Part shown: positions 23,666 to 33,986 of the stretch, piece by piece
Layout of the letters: each line of letters begins with the position of its first letter
Numbering within the stretch: position 1 is the stretch's first letter
NCBI GenBank assembly: GCA_964629325.1
Contig: CAZVSC010000008.1
Span: 7,999-71,998, forward strand
DNA length: 64,000 nucleotides
Direction of reading: 5' to 3'
From: Eutrophocola sp964629325
GTDB taxonomy: Bacteria; Pseudomonadota; Gammaproteobacteria; Pseudomonadales; Pseudohongiellaceae
Notes under the pieces: generated by a model
Database searches by the model: none
Seen by the model: only the letters and a program-made list of their open reading frames with translations
Told to the model about the DNA's origin: nothing
Program-made: the position numbers and the translations under genes

Positions 23666-23910
23666 CTTTATAAAAATATCTTAAAAAACAGGGATTTTCC
23701 CGAACAAAACAGCGAAGCATTATGGCCGATGCCTGTCGGGGATAGCAAGGGAAAGCCAGCCAGTGCAGGCCCCCGGATAAAGATTAAATTCAGGTTAATT
23801 TAAATGTTATCCTTCCCGTGTCTTTACAAAACCTTAACGGATTGATGCTACTCTTTTCTCCTGTGCTTTCCGAGGTTTAACGGCCAAACTGCTTGCGATA
23901 ACTGTAGTCA

Positions 23911-24606
23911 ATGAGCAAAAAAAAGATAGTCATCATCGAAGACGAACCCGATATTCTGGAAGTCCTGAGTTACAACCTTAAACGTGAGGGCTTTGACGTC
24001 TATTCGGCAACAAACGGCACGCTCGGATTGTCGCTGGTCGAAAAGGAATTACCGGACCTGTTGTTGCTCGATCTCATGCTGCCCGGTCTGGATGGTATCG
24101 AGATTTGCAGCACCATCAAGAACAACCCGGCCACCCAGAACACCCTGATCATCATGGTGACCGCCAAGGGCGAGGAAAGTGACATCGTGCTCGGGCTCGG
24201 GGTCGGCGCCGACGATTACATCACCAAGCCTTTCAGTCCCAAGGAACTGGTGGCCAGGGTCAAGGCCGTACTTCGCCGTGGCCAACTGGTGGATACAGTC
24301 CCTCCTACCGAGAAAGTGAAAGTGGGTGACCTGGCCATCGATACCAGCAAATACGAGGTCACTATCGGCGGCAAGGAAGTCAGGCTGACGGCGACTGAAT
24401 TCCGGTTGCTGCATTATCTCGCCAGCAATCCGGGTCGGGTATTTTCCCGCGAGCAGCTGCTGAGCCGGGCCATGGGCGATGAAGTGGTCGTGGTCGACCG
24501 CAACATCGACGTCCATATCCGGGGCATCCGCAAGAAAATGGATATAGATCCGCCCCTGATCGAAACCATCCGGGGTGTCGGCTACCGTCTCAGGGATCTG
24601 GCCTGA
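23911..24606 (+). CDS. phoB: Phosphate response regulator PhoB
   Basis: 231 residues. The receiver domain (about 1-120) has the acidic pair ED near residue 10-11, the phosphorylated Asp54 in LLLDLMLPG, the conserved Thr83-Ala region (MVTAKGE) and Lys105-type KPFSPKEL. The C-terminal winged helix binds DNA (RLTATEFRLLHYLASNPGRVFSREQLL, then the VDVHI-like DVHIRGIRKK segment). PhoB activates genes for phosphate uptake when phosphate is scarce. It is followed by phoR and lies by a porin and the pst operon, so the phosphate genes form one locus. No convincing Pho box was seen upstream. Confidence 0.95.
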   Translation: MSKKKIVIIEDEPDILEVLSYNLKREGFDVYSATNGTLGLSLVEKELPDLLLLDLMLPGLDGIEICSTIKNNPATQNTLIIMVTAKGEESDIVLGLGVGADDYITKPFSPKELVARVKAVLRRGQLVDTVPPTEKVKVGDLAIDTSKYEVTIGGKEVRLTATEFRLLHYLASNPGRVFSREQLLSRAMGDEVVVVDRNIDVHIRGIRKKMDIDPPLIETIRGVGYRLRDLA

Positions 24607-24697
24607 CATACTGTCAGTGCACATGCTTTATAATCCCTTCCTGCACGACCGGGCCGTTGCATGAGCAGCTGTCTTGCCCAGGAGTCAAGTTGAAACC

Positions 24698-26494
24698 ATG
24701 TTTCTGAAGTCACATTATTTCTGGCGTACCTACCTGGGCTATGTAGCCGTGGCACTTGTGGGCACTTTCCTGTTAGCCGTCTCCCTGTTACCGCGCAACA
24801 GTGAACAGGCGCAGGAAAACCTCCGTCAAAGCATGGAAGTGACGGCCGACAGTCTCGCCCGGTATGCCGGCCCTGCCATCGGCAACCTGGATTACCAGGG
24901 TTTGCGGGAAAGTTCGGATTCCCTCTCCGAAGTATCCGGCCTGCGCATCACTATCATTGATCACAACGGCGTCGTACTGGCAGATTCCCATGAAGATCCC
25001 TACAGCATGGACAACCATTTCCGGAGGCCGGAAGTGCAGGGCGCCCTTGCCAACGGTACCGGGTGGGCCCAGCGTTACAGCTATACCCTGGAAGAAAGTT
25101 TCCTGTACCTGGCAAAACGGGTGGAAAGCCGGGGGCAGTTCGCCGGCTTCGTTCGGGTTGCCAAAGCGGAAACTGCGCTTGCCGCCGAGATACGCCAGTC
25201 GCAGATGCTCATCGTCCGCAATGCCTCCATCATTACCTTTATTGCCCTTCTCGTTGCCTTTTATCTCGCCGCCCGCCAGACCTGGAAAGTAGAAGAGTTG
25301 ACTGTCGTCGCCGAGGAGATATCCCGGGGAAATTTCGCCAGGCGCATCCCGGAAGGCAATTCTGTGGGGCTGAAGAAACTGGCAGAAGCAATCAACCAGA
25401 TGGCACGCAGTTCAGCGCGCCGGGTCACAGATGTCACCGCCGACCGCAACCGCCTGTCCACGGTATTTACCTGCATGGTAGAGGGGGTCATCGACGTCGA
25501 CATGGACCAGAACATCCTGCATATCAACGAAGCGGCTGCGAGGTTGCTGCAGGTAAACGAAAAGCAGTCCGTAGGCAAGCCGCTGTGGCAGGAAGTCCGC
25601 AATCGCGAAATCCTCAATGCCCTCGACCAGGCCATTTCCACGCAGTCCGTGATCAAGACCCAGATGAGACTGAATCGTGAATCCGACCAGATGGTAGTGG
25701 ATATCTATGCAGCATCCCTGAGCAATGACGCGAGTGAGCCCATCGGTGCCGTCCTGGTACTGCACGACATCACCGACCTGAAAAATCTGGAACGTATTCG
25801 CACAGATTTCGTGGCCAATGCCTCCCATGAACTGAAGACGCCGATCACTGCCATACGCGGGCTGACTGAAACCATCCTCGGCGATGAAGATGTTGACGCC
25901 AAAACCGTTGTGCACTTTATTGAACGCGTGCATGCGCAGAGCCTGCGCCTGTCGCAGCTGGTGGGAGACCTGATGACCATCTCGCGACTCGAAAGCAGCC
26001 AAAGCAAAGAGGAGTTCACCCGCATCAACTTCGTTGATCTGGCCAGGCAGGCAGTGCGGGCCGGACAGGCTGTCGCCGAAGAAAAGGGGCATGACCTTGA
26101 TGCTGAGCTGCCAGACACGGAGATTATGGTCATGGCTGACCGGCAGAACCTGAGCCAGTTGCTTGATAACCTTATCGATAACGCCATCAAGTACACCACG
26201 GATCCCGGAACTATCACGGTGAGGGTTTTCAAGGAAGGTGACAGCGCCGTACTACAGGTCAGCGATACCGGTATCGGCATCAGCCCCCAGTACCAGCAAA
26301 GGGTGTTCGAGCGTTTTTACCGGGTCGACAAGGCGCGCTCGCAGAGCCTGGGCGGAACAGGACTGGGTTTGTCCATCGTCAAGAATATTGCTGAGAAGCA
26401 TGGCGGCAGCCTGGGGGTAGAAAGCCAGCTGGGGAGCGGCTCCACGTTCACCTTCAGGATGCCGCTGGATACAGAATCTTCCTCTGCACCATAA
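24698..26494 (+). CDS. phoR: Phosphate sensor histidine kinase PhoR
   Basis: 598 residues from ATG 24698; a TTG at 24674 would add eight residues. The layout is TM helix (about 12-30), a periplasmic sensor of about 140 residues, TM helix (about 175-195), HAMP, PAS (about 245-355), HisKA with phosphorylated His377 in NASHELKTPITAIRG, and the ATPase domain with DNLIDNAIKYT, DTGIGISPQYQQRVFERFYRVD and GGTGLGLSIVK. The large periplasmic domain is longer than in E. coli PhoR, as in many Gram-positive and marine PhoR proteins. It controls PhoB with the Pst transporter and PhoU. A hairpin terminator follows. Confidence 0.94.
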   Translation: MFLKSHYFWRTYLGYVAVALVGTFLLAVSLLPRNSEQAQENLRQSMEVTADSLARYAGPAIGNLDYQGLRESSDSLSEVSGLRITIIDHNGVVLADSHEDPYSMDNHFRRPEVQGALANGTGWAQRYSYTLEESFLYLAKRVESRGQFAGFVRVAKAETALAAEIRQSQMLIVRNASIITFIALLVAFYLAARQTWKVEELTVVAEEISRGNFARRIPEGNSVGLKKLAEAINQMARSSARRVTDVTADRNRLSTVFTCMVEGVIDVDMDQNILHINEAAARLLQVNEKQSVGKPLWQEVRNREILNALDQAISTQSVIKTQMRLNRESDQMVVDIYAASLSNDASEPIGAVLVLHDITDLKNLERIRTDFVANASHELKTPITAIRGLTETILGDEDVDAKTVVHFIERVHAQSLRLSQLVGDLMTISRLESSQSKEEFTRINFVDLARQAVRAGQAVAEEKGHDLDAELPDTEIMVMADRQNLSQLLDNLIDNAIKYTTDPGTITVRVFKEGDSAVLQVSDTGIGISPQYQQRVFERFYRVDKARSQSLGGTGLGLSIVKNIAEKHGGSLGVESQLGSGSTFTFRMPLDTESSSAP

Positions 26495-26496
26495 AA

Positions 26497-26526
26497 AAAC
26501 GGGATCTGGTTCGCCAGATCCCGTTT
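26497..26526. terminator. Bidirectional terminator after phoR and the porin gene
   Basis: Perfect 13-bp stem AAACGGGATCTGG / CCAGATCCCGTTT with a stable TTCG tetraloop, between the convergent phoR and porin genes, with an A-run on one side and T-run on the other. Confidence 0.9.
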
Positions 26527-26562
26527 CCTGTTACCGGTTCACAACCGGTTTGGTAATTTCAA

Positions 26563-28008
26563 TTAAAACGACACGTCCCACTGGAAGCGCAGGCGGTTGT
26601 CAGACTCGCCCATGGCCAGGAAAGAATCATCCAGATCCAGGCGGGAAAAATCCAGTGTCAGCTTGTTATTGTGGCCATTGAAGAACCAGTTGGCGCCAAA
26701 GGTCGTTTCCGTGCGCTCGTTTTCCAATACGAGGTCAGTCCTGTTTGGCTCATCAACGAAAGCATAACGAAACGCAAGTTCAAGCTCTTCCGGGAATTCC
26801 GGGAATACATTGTGGAAGAAATAACCGGCCTGTACATAGCCACCTGTCAACTCGTACTCGGTGCCATTCACGTTGTCGCCGACAGTTTTGTGATGGTACT
26901 CCTGCTGGGCAGAAAAGCCCCGGTACTTGAAGGCAAATTCCTGGACCCACTGATCGATATCGTACTGGTCCGGGGCTGCATTGGCAGGGCTAACGAAGCC
27001 ATCGAGGTTGCCGCATCCCGATGACGACCAGCGGGTGCAGCTGCCGGTAGTGGTCATGCCGGCAAGGGCAAAGCTTCCGGTGGGGCGCTCCGTGTACTCG
27101 ACGTCGGTTTGCCGCCAGTCCAGATCCCTGCCCATAAAGTTCCATTGCAGCCTGCCCATGTACATCATGTTGTTGTCAGTGTTGTTCACACCACGGCCTT
27201 CGCCGTTGAACACGCCCGCGTAAAAACGCATATCTGCCGGCGTTTCCTTGAAGACATGGCCCCTGACCTGGACACCAACCTGGCGGTCGATGGTGAAAAC
27301 CCGGTTGGCGATGGAGCGTTCGACGAACTGTTGCCTGCCCGAGGAATCGACACGTTCGCGGTTGAGGTCAATCTTCCATTGACCTACCCGGATGCCGCCC
27401 CAGTCCCATTTCGCGATATCAAGACGCCAGTCGATGACCCTGGCGCTGGCAGCTTCGGCATCATCATCGACATCACGCGAGGGCTGGAAGTCGACTTCGG
27501 CATAGTAGCTGAGCCAGGGGCGGTAGCCATGACCGCCAACTTTCATGCGCAACCGGCGCGCCTCGAAATTGTTCTGGTTTTCTGCGTTGAAGTGCGAGAC
27601 CTGCCTGGGGTCTGACCGGTAAGGCGTGGTAAATCGCAGCTGTGAACGCCACTGCACCTCGGTACGCCAGTTACCATCCCTTGTTGCCATGCGAAAACCA
27701 CTGCTTGTCTGGCTGGCTACGACCGGGATTTCTGTGTCGATATACTCGTTGACCTGGGCAGCAATGCGATTTTCCAGGTCAATGACTTCAACGTTTGCAT
27801 TCTCTGAACTCGGCCGCGCCACGATGATGTCGTCACTGCTGATCGCGTCCCTTTCCACCAGGACGTCATACTGCTCCTGGGTGATGGCCCCGTTGGCGAG
27901 AAGAATATCGAGTAATTCCACATCTGCAGCGTAAACAGCGGCGCTGGCATTCAGCAAAGCTGCTGCGATCAATGCCTGATTGAGCCGGGAAAGGGGTTTT
28001 AGTTTCAT
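26563..28008 (-). CDS. Phosphate-selective porin (OprP/OprO-like)
   Basis: 481 residues from ATG 28008 with a good GGAGACATCC ribosome site; the frame is open 17 codons further upstream. A signal peptide (about 1-26, ending in VYAA) precedes a short coil region (ILLANGAITQEQYDVLVERD), then a beta-barrel with alternating pattern and a final aromatic residue (RFQWDVSF), the assembly signal for outer-membrane barrels. The family gathers phosphate or polyphosphate across the outer membrane. It is divergent from pstS and next to phoR, which supports a phosphate role, but other anions cannot be excluded from sequence alone. Confidence 0.85.
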   Translation of the reverse strand: MKLKPLSRLNQALIAAALLNASAAVYAADVELLDILLANGAITQEQYDVLVERDAISSDDIIVARPSSENANVEVIDLENRIAAQVNEYIDTEIPVVASQTSSGFRMATRDGNWRTEVQWRSQLRFTTPYRSDPRQVSHFNAENQNNFEARRLRMKVGGHGYRPWLSYYAEVDFQPSRDVDDDAEAASARVIDWRLDIAKWDWGGIRVGQWKIDLNRERVDSSGRQQFVERSIANRVFTIDRQVGVQVRGHVFKETPADMRFYAGVFNGEGRGVNNTDNNMMYMGRLQWNFMGRDLDWRQTDVEYTERPTGSFALAGMTTTGSCTRWSSSGCGNLDGFVSPANAAPDQYDIDQWVQEFAFKYRGFSAQQEYHHKTVGDNVNGTEYELTGGYVQAGYFFHNVFPEFPEELELAFRYAFVDEPNRTDLVLENERTETTFGANWFFNGHNNKLTLDFSRLDLDDSFLAMGESDNRLRFQWDVSF

Positions 28009-28311
28009 TTGGATGTCTCCATGCTGTAGCAGAGCCCGTGAATTGCGGCGCATTGTCACAGAGAATTATTAAGATTTAATGAAGGGTATGTTAAGTTTTA
28101 AATTTGTGGTAAAGACTGGATTAAGACGGCATGAAAGCACCGTCAATCAGCAGGGAGGGGAGGCGAGAAACCGGCGTTGGAGAGGCGTTATTGATCCAGG
28201 TTAAGCGATTCAGAAAAAGATATGATTATCTTTATGCAATCTTAATAGAGTAATGCAAAAATGCGCGCCATCGGCAATACGTCTATCCCTACCCTCAGGA
28301 ACCGGTCATTA
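28009..28311. other. Divergent regulatory region between porin and pstS
   Basis: 303 bases with no gene. It is A/T-rich near 28060-28110 and 28225-28260, with possible -10-like TATGAT (28220-28225). A GTCACA/TGTGAC half-site-like motif lies near 28052-28060, but two spaced TGTCAT-type direct repeats of a classical Pho box were not found. PhoB control is expected from the genes on both sides but is not shown. Confidence 0.4.
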
Positions 28312-29280
28312 ATGAACACTTCTACTATGCTTAAATCACTGAAAGCTCTCACCCTGTTAGTCGTCACTGTTGTTATCGCTGGCTGCGGCGGCAGTGGTGG
28401 AGAGTCTTCCGCAGATGCCGGCATCTCTGCCGGCGCTGGTGCCTTGCAGGGTGTGGTAACCCTCGATGGTTCCAGCACGGTGTACCCGATCAGTGAAGCG
28501 GTGGCGGAGGAATTCCTGGCTGTGGCGCCGCGTGTACGGGTGACTGTAGGCGTGTCTGGCACGGGCGGCGGATTCAAGAAGTTCCTGGCCAGGGAAATCG
28601 ACATCAACGATGCTTCCAGGACCATCAAGGAATCGGAAAGCATGGAGGCTGAAGCCAACGGCATCGAGTACCTCGAAATTCCGGTCGCTTTCGACGGCCT
28701 GTCGATCGTGGTCAATCCCCAAAACGACTGGGTTGATTCACTGACCGTGGCTGAGCTGCAGAAGATCTGGCAGCCTGGCTCCACGGTGGACAGCTGGGAC
28801 GATATCCGTCCGGACTGGCCGAGCGCCCCGATCAGGCTCTACGGCCCCGGCACCGATTCCGGCACCTTCGATTACTTTACTGAAGCGGTCAACGGTGAAT
28901 CCGGTGCCTCTCGTCCCGATTACACCGCTAGCGAGGATGACAACGTGCTCGTCCAGGGCATTGCCGGGGACGAATATGCACTGGGTTTCTTCGGTTTTGC
29001 CTACTATGTGGAAAATCAGGACAAGCTGAAGGTGGTTCCCATTGACGGCGGCAACGGCCCGGTGACTCCGACCGCAACCACCATTAATGACGGCACTTAC
29101 AGCCCGCTCTCCAGGCCGATTTTCATCTACCTCAATACCGCCAGCCTGGCGCGTCCGGAAGTCCGTGCTTTCCTGAATTTCTACATCGACAATGCCGGCG
29201 TACTGGCCAGCGAAGTGGGTTACATCGAGCTGCCTGAGGAAATGTACCAGTCATCCCGGGAAAAGCTCGCCGCTTTCTGA
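28312..29280 (+). CDS. pstS: Phosphate ABC transporter substrate-binding lipoprotein PstS
   Basis: 322 residues from ATG 28312; another in-frame ATG lies at 28261 and one at 28330. The signal ends in a lipobox VVIAGCGGS, so the mature protein is anchored to a membrane by lipidated Cys. The mature part begins DGSSTVYPISEAVAEEFL, the phosphate-binding loop of the PstS family, followed by GTGGGFKKFL, DASRTIK and GTDSGTFDYFTEAV. It captures phosphate for PstCAB. It is the first gene of pstSCAB-phoU, divergent from the porin gene. The sequence is of the SphX/PstS type rather than the short E. coli form. Confidence 0.94.
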   Translation: MNTSTMLKSLKALTLLVVTVVIAGCGGSGGESSADAGISAGAGALQGVVTLDGSSTVYPISEAVAEEFLAVAPRVRVTVGVSGTGGGFKKFLAREIDINDASRTIKESESMEAEANGIEYLEIPVAFDGLSIVVNPQNDWVDSLTVAELQKIWQPGSTVDSWDDIRPDWPSAPIRLYGPGTDSGTFDYFTEAVNGESGASRPDYTASEDDNVLVQGIAGDEYALGFFGFAYYVENQDKLKVVPIDGGNGPVTPTATTINDGTYSPLSRPIFIYLNTASLARPEVRAFLNFYIDNAGVLASEVGYIELPEEMYQSSREKLAAF

Positions 29281-29365
29281 CTCCTTAACGAATTTTTGTT
29301 AAATTCTGGTGATTTAAAGGCTAATATCCCCAACCTGCCCTGATTGGTTTCGGCACAGGCTTTTC

Positions 29366-30325
29366 ATGACCCAAGAACGAGAAACGGATACCCCGGTAGC
29401 CGAGATCCAAGATGTCCCGCGGGCACCCGCTTCCATCAAGAAGTCAGGTATCCGCTGGGGCGAGTTCCTGATCAAGGGCTGGCTTGGACTTTGCGCTTTC
29501 GTTTCGATTGCCACGACGGCGGCCATCGTCATCCTGCTGCTGTCTGAAACCCTGAACTTTTTCGAAACCGTGTCGCCGGGTGAATTCTTCCTGGGCACAA
29601 CATGGACCCCCCTGTTCGAACCCTCGTCCTATGGCGTACTGCCCCTGATGTGGGGCACGTTAATCGTGACCATCGGTGCCGCCATCATTGCCATACCCAC
29701 CGGCCTGGCGAGTGCGATCTACCTGAGTGAATACGCCTCCGACAAGGTACGCCGGATCATCAAGCCGGTGCTGGAATTGCTGGCCGGTATTCCCACAGTG
29801 GTTTATGGTTATTTCGCGCTCACGTTTGTCACGCCTTTATTGCGTAGCGTGATACCGGATATCCAGGTGTTCAATGCACTGAGCGCCGCCATCGTGGTCG
29901 GCATCATGATCCTGCCGATGATCGCCACGCTGAGCGACAATGCCCTGCGGGCAGTGCCGGAAAGCCTGCGCCAGGGCGCTTATGCGTTGGGTGCCACGTC
30001 CTATGAAGTGACGACACGTGTTGTTGTTCCCGCCGGCCTGTCCGGTGTGATGGCCTCATTCCTGCTGGCGATTTCCCGCGCTATTGGTGAAACCATGGCC
30101 GTGACCCTGGCCGCGGGGCAAACGCCCAACATGTCACTGAGCATGTTCGAGAGCATCCAGACCATGACAGCCTATATCGTGCAGGTCAGTCTGGGCGATA
30201 CACCGACGGGCGGCATTGCGTACCAGACCCTGTTTGCGGTCGCCACGCTTTTATTTGTAATCACTCTTGTAATCAATATTGTTTCCCAGGTGATCCTCAA
30301 CCGCTTCCGCGAAGTGTACGAGTAA
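29366..30325 (+). CDS. pstC: Phosphate ABC transporter permease PstC
   Basis: 319 residues. About six transmembrane helices follow a soluble N-terminal part of about 40 residues (MTQERETDTPVAE...). The inner-membrane permease motif is the EAA-like loop ALRAVPESLRQGAYALGATSYEVTTRVVVPA, which contacts the PstB ATPase. The VIPSVVYG-type segment GIPTVVYGYFALTF and GAISRAIGETMAVTLAAG are typical of PstC. It forms the channel with PstA. It is 85 bases after pstS and 19 bases before pstA. Confidence 0.94.
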   Translation: MTQERETDTPVAEIQDVPRAPASIKKSGIRWGEFLIKGWLGLCAFVSIATTAAIVILLLSETLNFFETVSPGEFFLGTTWTPLFEPSSYGVLPLMWGTLIVTIGAAIIAIPTGLASAIYLSEYASDKVRRIIKPVLELLAGIPTVVYGYFALTFVTPLLRSVIPDIQVFNALSAAIVVGIMILPMIATLSDNALRAVPESLRQGAYALGATSYEVTTRVVVPAGLSGVMASFLLAISRAIGETMAVTLAAGQTPNMSLSMFESIQTMTAYIVQVSLGDTPTGGIAYQTLFAVATLLFVITLVINIVSQVILNRFREVYE

Positions 30326-30344
30326 TATTTGAAAGGTTTGTTGC

Positions 30345-31223
30345 GTGCCGTTAACTACTGAACAAGAACACCGAAACCTGGTCCGGCGCCATCGCAAGGC
30401 GAGAGTATTCGCCAGGTTCTGCGCTGCTGTTACCTGGTCCGGCGTCCTGTTGCTGGGCGTCCTGCTGTATCAGGTTTCCATCGATGGCTTCGGCTGGCTG
30501 GACTGGCAATTTCTGGACAGCTTTCCCTCCCGTTTCCCGGAACGTGCCGGCATCAAGTCCGCGCTGGTGGGCACGGTGTGGCTGATCGGCCTGGTGGCGG
30601 TGATTTCCATTCCCGTGGGAGTGTCCACTGCGTTGTATCTTGAAGAGTTCGCCGGCAAGGGCAGGATCGCCAAGGTCATCGAAGTGAACATTGCCAACCT
30701 GGCCGGTGTACCTTCCATCGTGTACGGCATCCTCGGCCTGGCCATATTTGTCCGCTACCTGGCGCTTGAGCGCAGCCTGATCTCCGGTGCACTGACCATG
30801 AGCCTGCTGATCCTGCCCGTAATCATCATTGCCAGCCGCGAGGCCATTAAAACCGTACCGCAGGGTATCCGCAACGCTGCGTATTCGCTGGGCGCCACCA
30901 AGTGGCAGACCGCCTGGTCTCACGTATTGCCAGCGTCGTTCCCCGGCATCATGACCGGCGTGATCCTGGCGTTATCACGCGCCATCGGCGAAACCGCTCC
31001 GCTGATCATGATCGGTGCACTGACATTTGTTGCCTTCCTGCCGGAAGGCCCCATGGATTCTTTCACGGCATTGCCGATACAGATTTACAACTGGGTATCC
31101 CGGCCGCAGGAAGAGTTCCATGAACTTGCAGCCGCAGGTATCATCATTCTCCTTGCGGTACTGCTGATCATGAATGCTACAGCCATTTATATTCGCAACA
31201 AGACAGAACGGAGATTGAAGTAA
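30345..31223 (+). CDS. pstA: Phosphate ABC transporter permease PstA
   Basis: 292 residues with a GTG start at 30345 preceded by GAAAGG. The inner-membrane partner of PstC: about six helices, the GVPSIVYGILGLAIFVRY segment, and the EAA-like cytoplasmic loop REAIKTVPQGIRNAAYSLGATKWQTAWSHVLPAS. The C-terminus ends in a short basic tail (RNKTERRLK). Its stop overlaps the ATG of pstB (TAATG), consistent with translational coupling. Confidence 0.94.
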   Translation: MPLTTEQEHRNLVRRHRKARVFARFCAAVTWSGVLLLGVLLYQVSIDGFGWLDWQFLDSFPSRFPERAGIKSALVGTVWLIGLVAVISIPVGVSTALYLEEFAGKGRIAKVIEVNIANLAGVPSIVYGILGLAIFVRYLALERSLISGALTMSLLILPVIIIASREAIKTVPQGIRNAAYSLGATKWQTAWSHVLPASFPGIMTGVILALSRAIGETAPLIMIGALTFVAFLPEGPMDSFTALPIQIYNWVSRPQEEFHELAAAGIIILLAVLLIMNATAIYIRNKTERRLK

Positions 31224-32026
31224 TGAGTGAGTCTCCTGAAATCGCCATGGCTGAAGAGCAGGCGCTCGGCATGCACAGGAAGTCCGTGCTTGAACTGCGC
31301 AACGTCAGTATTTTCTACTCGGAAAAGAAAGCGGTGAATGACGTGTCTTTCAATATTCGCCGCAACAAGATCACGGCCATCATAGGCCCTTCGGGCTGCG
31401 GCAAGAGCACGCTGCTGCGCTGCCTGAATCGCATGAACGATTTCGTGGAAGGCTGCCGGGTGGATGGCGAGCTGCTGTTCGCCAATGAAAACCTGTACGG
31501 CAAGGATGTCGATCCGGTTGAAGTCAGGCGCCGCATCGGCATGGTGTTCCAGAAACCGAACCCTTTCCCGAAATCCATTTACAACAACATCGCCTGGGGA
31601 CCGCTGATCAACGGCTACAAGGATTCCACCGATGAACTGGTGGAAAAATCGCTGAAACAGGCGGCGCTCTGGGAAGAGGTAAGAGACAGGCTGCATGATT
31701 CCGCGCTCAACCTGTCCGGTGGGCAACAGCAGCGCCTGTGCATCGCCAGGGCGCTGGCCATGGAGCCGGAAGTGCTGTTGATGGACGAGCCCTGTTCGGC
31801 GCTGGACCCGATTTCGACAGCCCGCATTGAAGACCTGATGTTCGAACTGAAAGAGAAATACACCATTGTCATCGTTACCCACAACATGCAGCAGGCAGCG
31901 AGGATCTCCGACTATACTGCCTTTATGGAGATGGGCGACCTGATAGAATTCAACGTCACCAAGCGCATATTCACGCGCCCGGCGATCAAACGTACAGAAG
32001 AATATGTCACCGGCCGCTTCGGCTAA
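31223..32026 (+). CDS. pstB: Phosphate ABC transporter ATPase PstB
   Basis: 267 residues, cytoplasmic. Walker A GPSGCGKST (55-63), Q-loop MVFQKPNPFPKSIYNN (specific to PstB), signature LSGGQQQRLCIARALA, Walker B VLLMDEPCSALDP and switch His in VTHNMQQA are all present. It powers PstSCA phosphate import. It overlaps pstA by one base and precedes phoU by 29 bases. Confidence 0.97.
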   Translation: MSESPEIAMAEEQALGMHRKSVLELRNVSIFYSEKKAVNDVSFNIRRNKITAIIGPSGCGKSTLLRCLNRMNDFVEGCRVDGELLFANENLYGKDVDPVEVRRRIGMVFQKPNPFPKSIYNNIAWGPLINGYKDSTDELVEKSLKQAALWEEVRDRLHDSALNLSGGQQQRLCIARALAMEPEVLLMDEPCSALDPISTARIEDLMFELKEKYTIVIVTHNMQQAARISDYTAFMEMGDLIEFNVTKRIFTRPAIKRTEEYVTGRFG

Positions 32027-32055
32027 TATACCGGTTATAGGGGGAAACACCTGCC

Positions 32056-32712
32056 ATGTCGTTACATCTGAGTCGCGATCTCGAGAAGCTGAAAAAGGAA
32101 GTCCTCAAGCTCGGCAACCTCGTGGAGACGGCGATCAACAATGCGATCCTGGCGCTGAACAATCGCGAAGCTTCCTATATCGATGAAGTGTTCAAGCACG
32201 AGAACATGATCAACGACATGGAGGTGAAGATCGAGGAAGACAGCCTGAAAATACTGGCGCTGCACCAGCCCGTTGCAGTGGATCTGCGCTTCATCGTTGT
32301 AGTGCTGAAAGTGAACAATGATCTCGAGCGCATGGGTGATTTTGCCAGCAATATCGCCAAGCGTGCCCGCGACCTGATGCAGGAGGAACCCTTGCCGACG
32401 TTGCCGGAATTCGTCAACGAACTGCCGGATCTGGTGCGGACCATGGTTCGCAAATCACTGGATGCCCTGGTCAAGCTGGATATGAGCCTTGCCAAAGAGG
32501 TCATCGAGATGGACGACAAGGTGGACCAGATCAATCGGGAAATGTACACGGTCGTGAAAAAGGAAATCGCCAAAAACCCGCATAATACTGAAACGGCCAT
32601 CAATGTACTGTCGTGTTCAAGGTACATGGAGCGCATCGCCGATCTCAGTACCAACATTGCTGAAGACGTCATCTTTATGGTAGAAGGCAAGGTCATCAGA
32701 CACGCTGACTAA
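32056..32712 (+). CDS. phoU: Phosphate regulatory protein PhoU
   Basis: 218 residues, the normal length of PhoU. It is all helical with two repeats of a three-helix bundle; the metal-binding-type motifs EDxxxD appear as KIEEDSLKILALHQPVAVDLRFIV and EMDDKVDQINREM, followed by SRYMERIADLSTNIAEDVIFMVEGKVIRH. PhoU mediates inhibition of PhoR when Pst senses plenty of phosphate. It closes the classic pst operon, but another gene starts only two bases later. Confidence 0.96.
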   Translation: MSLHLSRDLEKLKKEVLKLGNLVETAINNAILALNNREASYIDEVFKHENMINDMEVKIEEDSLKILALHQPVAVDLRFIVVVLKVNNDLERMGDFASNIAKRARDLMQEEPLPTLPEFVNELPDLVRTMVRKSLDALVKLDMSLAKEVIEMDDKVDQINREMYTVVKKEIAKNPHNTETAINVLSCSRYMERIADLSTNIAEDVIFMVEGKVIRHAD

Positions 32713-32714
32713 CC

Positions 32715-33960
<1,246 letters not shown>

Positions 33961-33986
<26 letters not shown>

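Noticed and set aside
28009..28311. Pho box between the porin and pstS genes
   Set aside because: Only single GTCAC/TGACA-like half sites were seen; no two properly spaced repeats. A PhoB binding assay or matrix search is required to decide.
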